Positions 43,102 to 53,061 of a stretch of 64,000 bases of DNA are shown here, piece after piece (the stretch's first letter is position 1; each line of letters opens with the position of its first letter). Source of the DNA: GCA-001856825 sp049965815. GTDB lineage: Archaea > Thermoplasmatota > Thermoplasmata > Thermoplasmatales > GCA-001856825. The notes beneath the pieces are model-generated. The model searched no databases. It was not told where the DNA came from and worked only from the letters and a program-made list of their open reading frames with translations. Made by a program: the position numbers and the translations under genes. The DNA lies in NCBI GenBank assembly GCA_049965815.1, contig JBMFVV010000002.1, positions 1-64,000 on the forward strand, given 5' to 3'.

Positions 43102-45362
43102 TGGTATCCCTTCTTCCATTTTCTGAGTATTCTGTCAATACTGATATCCATTACTCTCTCTTCTCCTGTCTTAACGGAGAGCGAAGATTCCTGGGTGTAG
43201 CCGATATGTATGGCATCATCTCTCATGATCTCCAAGAACTTTTCCTCTTTTCCCATCTTTACCTCAACAATCCAGCTAGATTGTGGTTCCGAAAAGAGGG
43301 CAAAATCTGTTCTCAGCCCCAAGGGAGAGAGATCGATAGAAGCACCAATTGACGATCCTATGGTCATTTCTGATATGGTTGTAGCCATTCCACCATCTGA
43401 AACATCATGTATTGCACCTACGGTCTGGAGCCCAATAGCCTTTAGAAGATTCCAGCCTCTCTGCTTTAGTATCCTTGGATCAGAATAGGGGACCCTCCCT
43501 CCTGCCTTTTTCAACTGCCTGAAGTAAAGGGAGCCTCCGAGGTCAGTCGTTGGTGCCCCTACAAGGTAGATCGAACTTCCAGTTTGCTTGAAATCCGGAG
43601 TAATTGATTTCTGTATATCTTCTACCTTCCCAACTCCTAATAATGTAGGAAAAGTCGGGATTCTCCTCTTCCCTGTCTCATTGTAGAAAGATACATTTCC
43701 TGAAACAAATGGAATATTCAAGGAGAATGCAGAGTCGTGAAGTCCCTGGACCATTGATATGAATTCACCCATTATCTCAGGTTTTTCTGGGTTTCCAGCG
43801 TTTAAGCAGTCTGAAAATCCAAGTGGATCCGCACCTACCGATATCAAGTTTCTAACAGTTTCATCAACTGATGCCATTGCGCCACGGTATGGGTCTATGT
43901 GCGAATAGAACGGATTGGAACCGTGAGTTATGGCCACTCCCACTTCCCTGTTCCAATCTGACCTTATAACAGATGCATCGGTTGGGCCTTCCCTGCCTAC
44001 TATGCCACTGAATGGTCCAATCACAGTGCTACCTCTCACCGTATGGTCGTACTGCCTAACGGCATATTCCTTAGTTCTAACGTTCTTGTCTGAAAGCATA
44101 TTCAACAGAATTTTGTCGTAATCAGTTGGTTGTTTAGGAAGAACTTGCACGATGTGCATTTCGACCTTTGACGAAGGCCTTTCATATAACATTGGAGAGG
44201 TCATAAACTCTGTCTTGAGATCAAGTACCATCTTGTCTTTAAAGAAAATTTTCAATCTTTTCCCATTCTGACTTTCTCCTATCAATGAAGAAGTGATATC
44301 CCATCCTTCCATTATCCGAAGGACTTCATTCACATTTTCCTTTCCAACAGCAAGGAGCATTCTCTCCTGGCTCTCTGAGATCCATATTTCCCAAGGTCTC
44401 ATGCTTGATTCCTTCAATGGAACCTTGTCAAGATATACAACTCCTCCCATACCACCCGATTCAAGCATTTCACCAACCACGCTGCTAAGCCCGCCGCCTC
44501 CAAGGTCCTTGAGTGCATAAATCAGTCCTCTCTCATTAGCTTCCAGAACAGCGTGGATGAGGGGTTCCTTCGTGATCGGGCTCCCAAGCTGAACTGTTGT
44601 TATGTCCTCTTGCCCCTTTTTCATCTCAGCTGACGCCATGTTGACTCCGTGGATCCCGTCCCTTCCTGTTTTACCTCCAGCAAGTATCAATTGAATCCCT
44701 GGCTCTGAAATGGCTGAGGACCTTATCTTGTCTTTCTTCACAAGACCCACGCAGCCTACATTCACCAGTACATTTGGAGAAAAGAAATCTGAATAAACAA
44801 TGCCACCTGAAACAGTCGGTATTCCTACACGGTTTCCATAGTCCCTGATTCCTGAAATTACACCCGTTTCAATGAATCTGGGTGACGGGAAGCCTTCTTT
44901 TTTCTTTGTGCCAAAGTATAGTACATCCGTCACCGCTATCGGCTGCGCACCCATGCTCAGTATATCTCTCAGAATGCCACCCACTCCTGTAGCAGCTCCA
45001 CCATATGGTTCTATGGCCGACGGATGGTTGTGGCTTTCAATTTTGAATGCAACTGCAGTATCATAATCAAGTGAAACTAGACCTGCATCCCCCTCAGCAA
45101 CAATCTTCTCCTTCCCAATTCCAAAGATGTATTTCTTTAGATGAATCTTTGAACTTTTATAGCTGCAATGTTCACTCCATGCCTGTGCTACTGCCTGCAT
45201 TTCTACATCGGTAGGATTCCTTCCTTCAGTTTCAAAATAAGTCTTGATCCTAGACATCTCATCTGAAGAGAGCCCAAGGTTCATGTCTTTTGAAACAGCG
45301 TCCAACTGGTCTTTCGACATCCCGATTACGGGGATTTCTGATGCAGTTCCTGATTCACTCAT
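43098..45362 (-). CDS. purL: FGAM synthase, large subunit PurL
   Basis: About 754 residues of the small PurL type. SEHCSYKSSKIHLKK, KIESHNHPSAIEPYGGAATGVGG and KDLGGGGLSS are the ATP/FGAR-binding blocks; the second half repeats the fold (PTFPTLLGVGK, HDVSDGGMATT). It converts FGAR to FGAM with PurS and PurQ. ATG 45362 overlaps the purS stop by eight bases. Confidence 0.96.
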   Translation of the reverse strand: MSESGTASEIPVIGMSKDQLDAVSKDMNLGLSSDEMSRIKTYFETEGRNPTDVEMQAVAQAWSEHCSYKSSKIHLKKYIFGIGKEKIVAEGDAGLVSLDYDTAVAFKIESHNHPSAIEPYGGAATGVGGILRDILSMGAQPIAVTDVLYFGTKKKEGFPSPRFIETGVISGIRDYGNRVGIPTVSGGIVYSDFFSPNVLVNVGCVGLVKKDKIRSSAISEPGIQLILAGGKTGRDGIHGVNMASAEMKKGQEDITTVQLGSPITKEPLIHAVLEANERGLIYALKDLGGGGLSSVVGEMLESGGMGGVVYLDKVPLKESSMRPWEIWISESQERMLLAVGKENVNEVLRIMEGWDITSSLIGESQNGKRLKIFFKDKMVLDLKTEFMTSPMLYERPSSKVEMHIVQVLPKQPTDYDKILLNMLSDKNVRTKEYAVRQYDHTVRGSTVIGPFSGIVGREGPTDASVIRSDWNREVGVAITHGSNPFYSHIDPYRGAMASVDETVRNLISVGADPLGFSDCLNAGNPEKPEIMGEFISMVQGLHDSAFSLNIPFVSGNVSFYNETGKRRIPTFPTLLGVGKVEDIQKSITPDFKQTGSSIYLVGAPTTDLGGSLYFRQLKKAGGRVPYSDPRILKQRGWNLLKAIGLQTVGAIHDVSDGGMATTISEMTIGSSIGASIDLSPLGLRTDFALFSEPQSSWIVEVKMGKEEKFLEIMRDDAIHIGYTQESSLSVKTGEERVMDISIDRILRKWKKGYQ

Positions 45363-45582
45363 CAACTACACACTCGTTGATCACAGGGTTTGCAAGCAAC
45401 TTTTCGCAGAATTCCTTGCCCGTTTTCTTGTTTCCTTTCGACAAGGTAATAAAATAAACTTTTCCAGTTCTTACGTCCTTGACATTATCATATCCCAACA
45501 ACTTCAGTGCCTTGAGAACGGAATTCCCTTCAGAATCTTCGACTGTTTTCTTGAAAGTTACGGTGATCCTAAGTTCCACCAT
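45355..45582 (-). CDS. purS: FGAM synthase, PurS subunit
   Basis: 75 residues from ATG 45582 (VELRITVTFKKTVEDSEG), the family-typical start; the frame is open to 45618. GNSVLKALKLLGY and the C-terminal CEKLLANPVINECVV match PurS, which dimerises and bridges PurL to PurQ. First gene of the pur operon. Confidence 0.93.
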   Translation of the reverse strand: MVELRITVTFKKTVEDSEGNSVLKALKLLGYDNVKDVRTGKVYFITLSKGNKKTGKEFCEKLLANPVINECVVDE

Positions 45583-45618
45583 ACCTGCAGATATTTTTTT
45601 GATAGATAAACTTGACAA

Positions 45619-47589
45619 TCAGCTGTACTTTATCACAAGGTCCATGAATATGTCAGAAACATCTTCGCATTTGTCAGTGACTGTTTCAAGGTATTCATAA
45701 ATCTCCTTGAGTTTTAGCAGCTTTATCGCATCTGTCATCTTAAATATCTCCCTGTATGATTCTTCAAGTACGTCATCTGCCTCATTTTCGAGTTCGTTGA
45801 TTTTTACCGTCTCTGCCATTATATCGGTCATATCGTCACTGCTGAAATTGCCAAGGAGATTGAGTGCCTTATTCACTTCAGTGACGGACTCTAGTATAAT
45901 GTTGCTAAACACGTCCATGAACCTTGTCTTCTCTACTTTGAAGAGTGAAATCCTCTTAGCGACGGCATTGATGAAGTCAAGAATATCATCATACTTTGTT
46001 GCGAGATTCCCGACGTCAACAGATTCCAGTGGCTTTTTCATGTGGTTAACTTTTGTATATATTTCGTGAACTATGCCATCTGCCTCGTGTTCTATACGTC
46101 GAATACGATCAGCCCTTTCTTGAAGATTGTCATAATTGGTCGTCATTTCAGCCAGTTCTGAAGCACCTTCCTTTACCTTCTCTCCGAGTTTCTGGAGGTA
46201 CTTTGAAAACTCGAGAAACACTATTGAAGATTCTTCCAGAGAAAGTCCTTTGGCTTCAGTTCCTAGCATCCAGGTAAATAAGGCTCCGACAAGCATGAAA
46301 GCAAAAACAAGCAAGAAAAGATTGTTCCATCCATAGTAGAGTTCGAATATCGGGAACATCAGTGTCCCGAAGACTGCACCTAGCCTGCTAAAGGCTGAAG
46401 CCGTCCCCTGAGCAGTAGCCCTTAACCTGGTTGGGAATATTTCAGTTGGAACTATCCACGTCGTTAAGTTTGGTCCAACGTTTTCAAAGAATTGGTAGGC
46501 AGCTAGTACCAGAATCATGATATAAATCCCGTGGCCAAAGGTCAGTGCAAATAGAAGTGCAGCGACTGCCATCCCCAGAAATCCTATTTCCTGAAGCCTC
46601 AACCTGCCAAGTCTCTCAATTACCAAGAGTGCAACTACGAAGCCGACCAGCACAATTATGTCAAGTATCATGGTTCCGATGATGGCATGTACCTTGTCTA
46701 GAATCGTGGTACCTCCAAAACCAACCTTCTCCAGTATTAATGGAATGGATATACCAACCCCATAAACACCTATATCCATGAAGAACCACGGAATCCACGC
46801 AAACATCGTTCTTTTCCTGTAAGTACTGCTGAATAATTCAGAGACTCTTCCCCTACGCTCAGGTTCAACGCTGGCAAGGTCCTTGCTATAGTCTATTTGA
46901 TACTTCTCCTTTATTTGCTCTATCACCTTCTTTGCTTCACTGCCCCTGTTGTTTGTGAGCAGCCACCTTGGGGATTCGGGCATGGTTCGCCTGAGTAAGA
47001 GAACCACAACTGCAGGTATCACACCAGAAGCAAGCATTATCCTCCACGTAGCGATCTGCATTCCGAATATATTCAGGAAGTCGAATCTTCCAACGCTGAA
47101 TCCAACAACTGCAGCAAGTAGCGACCCAATACCCCAGAACATGAAGGTCCTCGTTACCAGCTTTCCTCTCATCTGCTTAGGAGAAAATTCAGCAACATAT
47201 GTAGAAGAAATGGGATAGTCTGCACCTATACCTATTCCAAGCAAGAACCTGAAGATTATGAGTTCATTTATATTAGTTGCCAAGGAGGTCAGGAAGCCAA
47301 AAAATATGAAGAAAATCAGATCTATTATGTAGAGCGTCCTTCTTCCAACCCTATCCGCATATCTGCCCAGGAAGAGGGCTCCAAAGAACATTCCTATAAG
47401 TGCAGATGATTGCAGAAAGCCCAGTTGCACTGCTCCCAGTGTTTTTGGCGCCAACCAGTTCTGGGACTCTACATATATCAGTGCTACGGAAATGATGAAT
47501 AGGTCGTAGCCATCAAGAAATACACCAGCCGCGGATAACGAAACGACCTTTCTCAGGAATCGATTTTGTTTCTTGACGACCTCTTCCAT
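45619..47589 (-). CDS. MFS (phosphate-type) transporter fused to DUF47 PhoU-like domain
   Basis: 656 residues. Residues 1 to about 465 are a 12-span MFS carrier. FLDGYDLFIISVA in span 1 and GRYADRVGRRTLY and RFLLGIGIGADYPIS are typical of the proton/phosphate (PHS-type) and sugar-porter branches. Residues ~470-656 are soluble and helical, with QERADRIRRIEHEADGIVHEI and a second copy of the pattern INELENEADDVLEESYREIF, the metal-binding PhoU/DUF47 signature. DUF47 proteins normally act beside PiT phosphate carriers. Here sensor and carrier seem to be one chain, suggesting feedback on phosphate uptake. Confidence 0.88.
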   Translation of the reverse strand: MEEVVKKQNRFLRKVVSLSAAGVFLDGYDLFIISVALIYVESQNWLAPKTLGAVQLGFLQSSALIGMFFGALFLGRYADRVGRRTLYIIDLIFFIFFGFLTSLATNINELIIFRFLLGIGIGADYPISSTYVAEFSPKQMRGKLVTRTFMFWGIGSLLAAVVGFSVGRFDFLNIFGMQIATWRIMLASGVIPAVVVLLLRRTMPESPRWLLTNNRGSEAKKVIEQIKEKYQIDYSKDLASVEPERRGRVSELFSSTYRKRTMFAWIPWFFMDIGVYGVGISIPLILEKVGFGGTTILDKVHAIIGTMILDIIVLVGFVVALLVIERLGRLRLQEIGFLGMAVAALLFALTFGHGIYIMILVLAAYQFFENVGPNLTTWIVPTEIFPTRLRATAQGTASAFSRLGAVFGTLMFPIFELYYGWNNLFLLVFAFMLVGALFTWMLGTEAKGLSLEESSIVFLEFSKYLQKLGEKVKEGASELAEMTTNYDNLQERADRIRRIEHEADGIVHEIYTKVNHMKKPLESVDVGNLATKYDDILDFINAVAKRISLFKVEKTRFMDVFSNIILESVTEVNKALNLLGNFSSDDMTDIMAETVKINELENEADDVLEESYREIFKMTDAIKLLKLKEIYEYLETVTDKCEDVSDIFMDLVIKYS

Positions 47590-47733
47590 TTATTATAGAA
47601 TCACCATTTATCATAATTAGATTATCCACTTAATTGAGCATTCACTGTCAATACTTTTTCAGAATAGAGATGCGCTTGTTCCACTAAATATAAGAACACC
47701 TCTGATCTGATGGGAGAGCCTTTCCTCTACTGA

Positions 47734-49551
47734 TTATGAATCACGATTTAATTTTGAGCTGAACTCTTGGTGTGCCTTAAATATGGCGTTCCAGGTCATC
47801 ATGCCTATCACCTGGCCATTATCTTTACTCACAATAGGAACGTGAGATATATTATTGACAGAAAGTTTCTTCATAATTTCTAGCAGCGTTTCGTCCTCGT
47901 AACCGTAAACCACGTTCCTGGTCATCACATGAGAAACTGACTCCATGTCCTGATGTATCAGCTTTACTTGAATAAGGTCTGATTTGCTTACTATTCCAAC
48001 AAGCTTCCCTTTCTCAATTATGGGAATGCCAGTTACTCCTCTGTCCTCCATTAGTTGCACTGCAATCGAGACCGGGGTTGCAGGATCAACGGTTGGTACG
48101 TCTCTTGACATTGCTTCTTTTGCAGTGAGATATGAAAGTACAGGTATGTTGTATTCACCCCTGTGTGCCTGGGATTCTGATCTGTTCCTAACCTGGCTCC
48201 TGTAAATTGAGTATTTATACCCCACTACATAGTACGATGTTACAACAGCAACCATAGACGGTATCATGACCTCTAGACTACCGGTCATTTCACTCACCAT
48301 CAAAATTACAGCTATGGGAGTTCTTCCAACTCCGGCGAACAGCGCCATCATCCCTACCAGTACGAAAGGAGCAGGAGAAAGTACCAGGGTAGGGTTAACC
48401 ATATGAACTCCAGTCCACATTGCAGCACCAACAAACCCACCTATAACCAGAGAGGGAGCGAAAACGCCAGCGCTTCCACCTGACGAAATTGTGAATGAAG
48501 TGGCTATTATCTTCGCAAACACTACTATGATAAGCGCTAGAAGTATAGGAACAACGAAATAGACAGGTTCAGCAGATTTCAGGTTACCATCCATCAGGTA
48601 CTGGAGGTACCCATAGCTCATTCCAATTGTCTGGGGAAAAAACATTGCAATGATGCCTGCTACCGCACCCCCTATCATGGGCTTGATAAACTTCTTCACT
48701 TTCAATTTCGAGAAAAGTCTCTTAACCCAATAGAAGAACGAAGAGTAGAATTTCCCCACCAAACCACATATTATGCCAAGGACAGCGTAAAGGATAAGAT
48801 TCAAAGGATGATCGAAAGTATATGGAGATGATAGGCTAAACATCGGTGAGAAATTGGTAAATGAAGCAAATATTACATAGCCTACTGGAGATGCTATAAA
48901 CGCTGGTGTAAGTGCCTCGACCTCCATATCTCCTCCACTGTAAAGTATTTCAGCGCTCAATATGGCGCCTGCAAATGGGGATCTAAATATTGCACCTATT
49001 CCTGCCCCAATGCCTGCTGCAACCGCGATCCTCCTGTCCCTATTTGACATTCCGAATACGGTAGCGACATAAGAACCAAATCCAGCAGAGATTTGTGCTG
49101 TTGGTCCCTCTCTACCTCCGCTTCCGCCAGAACCTATTGTGATTGCAGACGCAATCATCTTCACGACTGGAACTCTCTTCCTGATGACGCCATTTTTGTT
49201 GTGGAACGCATCTATTGCAGCGTCTGTACCATGGCCTTCAGCTTCTGGGGCAAAAAAGAAGATGATTAAACCAACAATTAGTCCACCCAGAGCCATGGAG
49301 AGCGGAATCAGGAAATAATGAGGTGAAACGGAGAGGGGAGCGGTAATCTCTCCAGCTGGGTTCGGTGGGTAGAAACCCGTTATTCTTCCAAGAAAATTGT
49401 CTGTAGTGAATTGAATGAGGTAATAGAAAGCCGCAGCTCCCAGACCAGCTACAATTCCTATAAGGAGGCCGACAGTTACCCATTTACCAAGATAGCTTGA
49501 ATTTATAAAATTCTTGAAATCTATCTTCTTCCGTCCTCCCCCAGCGGTCAT
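47734..49551 (-). CDS. ClC-family chloride channel/antiporter with two CBS domains
   Basis: 605 residues. The anion-pathway motifs GSGGSGGREGP (Glu148 as gate) and SSGGSAGVFAPSL are present, with about ten helices. Two CBS domains occupy about 465-605 (LTAKEAMSRDVPTVDP, VMTRNVVYGYEDE), which may bind nucleotides. At the position of the internal proton glutamate of E. coli ClC (second Glu of its IIEEM), this protein has Ile (LSAEIL). That argues for a channel-like or altered transporter. Possible use in acid tolerance; unproven. Confidence 0.92.
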   Translation of the reverse strand: MTAGGGRKKIDFKNFINSSYLGKWVTVGLLIGIVAGLGAAAFYYLIQFTTDNFLGRITGFYPPNPAGEITAPLSVSPHYFLIPLSMALGGLIVGLIIFFFAPEAEGHGTDAAIDAFHNKNGVIRKRVPVVKMIASAITIGSGGSGGREGPTAQISAGFGSYVATVFGMSNRDRRIAVAAGIGAGIGAIFRSPFAGAILSAEILYSGGDMEVEALTPAFIASPVGYVIFASFTNFSPMFSLSSPYTFDHPLNLILYAVLGIICGLVGKFYSSFFYWVKRLFSKLKVKKFIKPMIGGAVAGIIAMFFPQTIGMSYGYLQYLMDGNLKSAEPVYFVVPILLALIIVVFAKIIATSFTISSGGSAGVFAPSLVIGGFVGAAMWTGVHMVNPTLVLSPAPFVLVGMMALFAGVGRTPIAVILMVSEMTGSLEVMIPSMVAVVTSYYVVGYKYSIYRSQVRNRSESQAHRGEYNIPVLSYLTAKEAMSRDVPTVDPATPVSIAVQLMEDRGVTGIPIIEKGKLVGIVSKSDLIQVKLIHQDMESVSHVMTRNVVYGYEDETLLEIMKKLSVNNISHVPIVSKDNGQVIGMMTWNAIFKAHQEFSSKLNRDS

Positions 49552-49738
49552 TTTTACATTTAGAAGAGCACAATCTTACTTATTATTTTCCGTGAATTCA
49601 GACAAGAATTCTTTAGGTTGGCTGTTTATTTCCTTAATCGAAGTGCTAGCTGGATTAACGTGCCTAGCATATTTGAATCAATAATATTCCGAGTCATTTG
49701 CTTTCAATAAACAGGTCTGGAAAACTTAAGCTATTTGT

Positions 49739-49762
49739 ACTTTAAAAAAATCAAAAAATGAG
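49739..49762 (-). terminator. T-rich terminator after the APC permease
   Basis: Downstream of the APC permease stop, the minus strand reads CATTTTTTGATTTTTTTAAAG. It is a T-run terminator of the archaeal type; no strong stem precedes it. Confidence 0.45.
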
Positions 49763-49816
49763 GAATAAATAAAAGAATAACGAAATTGTGGTACGGGTGC
49801 GCATCGTGAATTCTAC

Positions 49817-51487
49817 CTATTCCTCCTGTGATACGTACTGAGTTCCCAGTGTTGAGATCTCTTCAATGTCCTCGGTCCTGTATCCACTGATGAGGGACCA
49901 GAAGTAGAATATCAGAGCTACGACAGCCACAACTATCAGGTCAATAGGGAACTTCAGAATACCTATACCTCCAAAAGTCGTCCCGCCAATGTAAGACAGA
50001 ATCACTAAAGCAATTATGTAGACAGGTACCCATGCACCAGCCTTCAGATCCTTGCCAGAGAATGTACCGGGTGCTTTGAATCCGTATACCATAACCCCCC
50101 ATACAACCAGGCCGATACCTATTGCTATAGCTAGGTAGCCAACTAGCGGCCACCCGCTCCAGTAGACTATTTCTGAAGCACCTATGAATGCGATTGGAGA
50201 GAGGATTGACGCAGCGCCCAGTCTAAATGGTCTCTTGAATTCTGAAGCGTGTTTCCTGAAGGTCATCAGTGCGCTTCCACCTACTATGTATGTGAACACA
50301 GTTGCACTAGTTATAAAGCCAACCATCTTGTACCAGCTCGGGAAAGGTGCGAAGAATAGGAATCCGATTACAAGCGAAATGAGCAGTGGAAGGAAGGGAA
50401 TTCTATGTTTTTCATTAATTTTGATCATTCTCTTAGGGAAGAACCCTAGCGTCCCCAGCCCGTAAAGGGTCCTCTGTGACGTACCTAGATACACGTTCAG
50501 AGTTCCGGATGGAGAAACGTACGCATCTGCGAAGAGAAGGTATGTAAGCCAGACAAGTCCTGCAGAGGAAGCCAGTGTTGCAAATGGAGCAGTTACGACT
50601 CCGCCTGACAATGAACTCCATGCTCCTGGACTAATTCCGATGGATGCCCAGTTGACCTGTCCAATGAAAACAACCTGTAATAGGACGTAAAGGGCGATTC
50701 CTATCAGGACGGATCCTATGGTTGCAATGGGAATAGATCTCTGGGGTGTCTTGGCTTCTCCACCGTAATCAATGGCCTGTCTGAATCCCAGGAAGGAGAA
50801 TACTATTCCTGAAAGGGAAACGGCCGCAAAGACGTTTGCCCAACCATATGGAACCAGTCCATTGTGCAGAACAAAATTCCCAATGTTAAAGTGCACAGCA
50901 AACAGGAGCAGAACGGTTCCCAGTGGTATTATAAGTTTCCACCAGGTCATTCCAGAATTCGTCTTCCCCATTATTCTGACGCCCAGATAGTTTAGGAAGA
51001 AGAAGAATATCATCAATAGTGCCGCAAGTAATATACCCAGCCCCGATAATACGGCCGTCGGTGTGACCAAACCAGGTATATAGGTACCTGCGTATGTTAT
51101 TACTGCCTCTGCTTCTATGGCCGGAACTGAAACAGCAGATAGAAAATAAGCCCATCCAAATAAGTAGCCGGCAAAAGAGCCATGTGAGTACTGTCCATAT
51201 CTTACGATTGCACCAGACCTTGGGAGCATTCCGCCCAGTTCCGCGTAAACAACAGCGATCGAAAGCACGATAAGTCCTCCGATGATCCACGCGAATATTG
51301 CTCCTGGACCGGCCAGTATCGCTGCACCGGAGGCGGCAAACAGCCAACCAGAACCAATTATTCCACCTAGGCTGAGGAACAATAGATCCCAGGTTGACAA
51401 CGCACGCCTCAGTTTCTTGTCAGATTTCACCGCAGTTTCTTCAACTGCTGCCTTGGTGATTTCTACTGACGTTTTTTCTATTGTCAA
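49817..51487 (-). CDS. APC-family amino acid permease
   Basis: 556 residues with about 12-14 spans. GGIIGSGWLFAA in span 1, where the glycine-rich break binds the substrate amine and carboxyl, and RSGAIVRYGQYSHGSFAGYLFGW are APC hallmarks. GFRQAIDYGGEAKTPQRSIPIA is the loop after span 6. The start is TTG 51487 with GAGGTG five bases before it. The substrate is not predictable. Confidence 0.9.
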   Translation of the reverse strand: MTIEKTSVEITKAAVEETAVKSDKKLRRALSTWDLLFLSLGGIIGSGWLFAASGAAILAGPGAIFAWIIGGLIVLSIAVVYAELGGMLPRSGAIVRYGQYSHGSFAGYLFGWAYFLSAVSVPAIEAEAVITYAGTYIPGLVTPTAVLSGLGILLAALLMIFFFFLNYLGVRIMGKTNSGMTWWKLIIPLGTVLLLFAVHFNIGNFVLHNGLVPYGWANVFAAVSLSGIVFSFLGFRQAIDYGGEAKTPQRSIPIATIGSVLIGIALYVLLQVVFIGQVNWASIGISPGAWSSLSGGVVTAPFATLASSAGLVWLTYLLFADAYVSPSGTLNVYLGTSQRTLYGLGTLGFFPKRMIKINEKHRIPFLPLLISLVIGFLFFAPFPSWYKMVGFITSATVFTYIVGGSALMTFRKHASEFKRPFRLGAASILSPIAFIGASEIVYWSGWPLVGYLAIAIGIGLVVWGVMVYGFKAPGTFSGKDLKAGAWVPVYIIALVILSYIGGTTFGGIGILKFPIDLIVVAVVALIFYFWSLISGYRTEDIEEISTLGTQYVSQEE

Positions 51488-51751
51488 ACGAACACCTCAG
51501 CGTTGATTATGAAACTACTATTATTTAATCATTATCACAGTTCTACAATTTACCTTAAATAGTAAAGGCCAAAATATGCGATTTACGATGTCTAATTTAG
51601 CTTAGTAATCTTTGCAAATTATAGTGACCCAAACGGTCAAATCGGCATTTATGTACAGATCTTTAATTGGTCACAGATAGTGTTTCTGGCTCTTTCTGTA
51701 TAGGCAATGCCTCGATCCACTCTAAATGAGTGTAATTCTGAAAGGAGACAT

Positions 51752-52591
51752 ATGAAAATACTAGAAATTGATTTTGGGGCAATGATATTTGCATTCATTG
51801 GAAAGGGTGGGGTTGGGAAAACTACGATTGCATCGGCAGCTGCGTTAGACCTTTCTAGAATTGGAAGAACTACCTTAGTATCTAGCGATTTCATGCCGTC
51901 TTTAAAATACCTGTTTCCATCAAATCCAGAAAACCTAGATGTATTTGAGTTAAACCAAAAGGAGGTATCTGAAAAGTGGAAGAAGACTTACGGTGACGAG
52001 GTAGTCACAGTACTCAGCAACCTTTTCGAGGTTGAGGACTGGATTCTTGACCATGTTGCTGAAAGTCCTGGTGTAGCTGAAGAATTTATGATCTCCAATA
52101 TTATGGAGCTTGACAGTTCTGACAAATATGACTATGTTGTTTGGGACACAGCTGCATCATCCTCAACCATGCATCTCATTTTCCTTCAGAAGGAATTTTA
52201 TGACCATCTCAGCAGGGACGTGAAGATTTACCTCAAGTTGCGAGATTCTATTAGGTCCGATAAGATGCTTACCCTTCTGGAACGATGGAGAATGCTCGCA
52301 ACCAACGTATGGAATCAGTTACTTTCCACTAAGTTTTTCCTGGTAACAACAGGTGACGAACTGAGCATTGTCCAGGCAGGCCAGATTCAGGAAGACCTCA
52401 GAACAATGGGAATTGAAGTAGCCGCAACAATATGCAACAGGGGGGGAGATGAATGTAATGATAAGAACAAGTTCAATGTACCAGAGAACAGAGGTTCTGC
52501 GAGAGACATAGTTGATTCAGTATCTAGACGCCTCATCGACAATGGGATGGTCGAGCTGCTTCGCAGACTTGCTAAGGACCAAAAAGTTTAG
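51752..52591 (+). CDS. ArsA/MinD-like ATPase, divergent
   Basis: 279 residues from ATG 51752, chosen because AAGGAGA precedes it; ATG 51782 is an alternative. The P-loop FIGKGGVGKTT is near the N-terminus and VVWDTAASSSTMHL occupies the place of the switch II DTAPTG motif. ASSDFMPSL-like residues (VSSDFMPSLKYLF) replace the usual STDPAHSL, so the target-binding switch is changed. It leads a plus-strand run with moaC and moaB, so it may serve the Mo/W cofactor pathway; direct evidence is lacking. Confidence 0.75.
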   Translation: MKILEIDFGAMIFAFIGKGGVGKTTIASAAALDLSRIGRTTLVSSDFMPSLKYLFPSNPENLDVFELNQKEVSEKWKKTYGDEVVTVLSNLFEVEDWILDHVAESPGVAEEFMISNIMELDSSDKYDYVVWDTAASSSTMHLIFLQKEFYDHLSRDVKIYLKLRDSIRSDKMLTLLERWRMLATNVWNQLLSTKFFLVTTGDELSIVQAGQIQEDLRTMGIEVAATICNRGGDECNDKNKFNVPENRGSARDIVDSVSRRLIDNGMVELLRRLAKDQKV

Positions 52592-52624
52592 TAAGAAACG
52601 ATATTCCCAACGTGGTCGCTTCAA

Positions 52625-53056
52625 ATGATAGATATCAGCGGAAAGGAAGATGTTAAGAGAGAAGCTGTAGCAGAGGGATCTATAATTCTCAAGAGGACAA
52701 CTATCGACGCAATCAAAAATGGAAATATAAAGAAGGGCAACGTTGTGGAAGCATCGAAGATTGCAGGCGTTTTAGGAGCAAAGATGACACCGCAGATAAT
52801 ACCTCATTGCCACCCGATTCCACTGGAGTCTGTGAGCACCGGGGTAGAAGTTCGTAATGACAGAGTTACAGTAACGTGCACAATAAAGGCGAGATACAAA
52901 ACAGGAGTTGAAATGGAGGCGCTAACTTGTGTAAACTCTATGCTTCTGACTATATGGGACATGGTCAAGTACCTTGAGAAGGATGAGAAGGGGCAGTACG
53001 CGCATACAGAAATTTCTGGCATAAAAGTTCTAAAGAAGGTAAAACAGAGGGATTGA
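52625..53056 (+). CDS. moaC: Cyclic pyranopterin monophosphate synthase MoaC
   Basis: 143 residues. MIDISGKEDVKREAVAEG, PQIIPHCHPIPLESV and GVEMEALTCVNSMLLTIWDMVK contain the active-site His, Glu and Asp/Lys residues of MoaC. It makes cPMP, the first stable intermediate of the molybdopterin cofactor. Five bases before moaB. Confidence 0.95.
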   Translation: MIDISGKEDVKREAVAEGSIILKRTTIDAIKNGNIKKGNVVEASKIAGVLGAKMTPQIIPHCHPIPLESVSTGVEVRNDRVTVTCTIKARYKTGVEMEALTCVNSMLLTIWDMVKYLEKDEKGQYAHTEISGIKVLKKVKQRD

Positions 53057-53061
53057 TTTAA

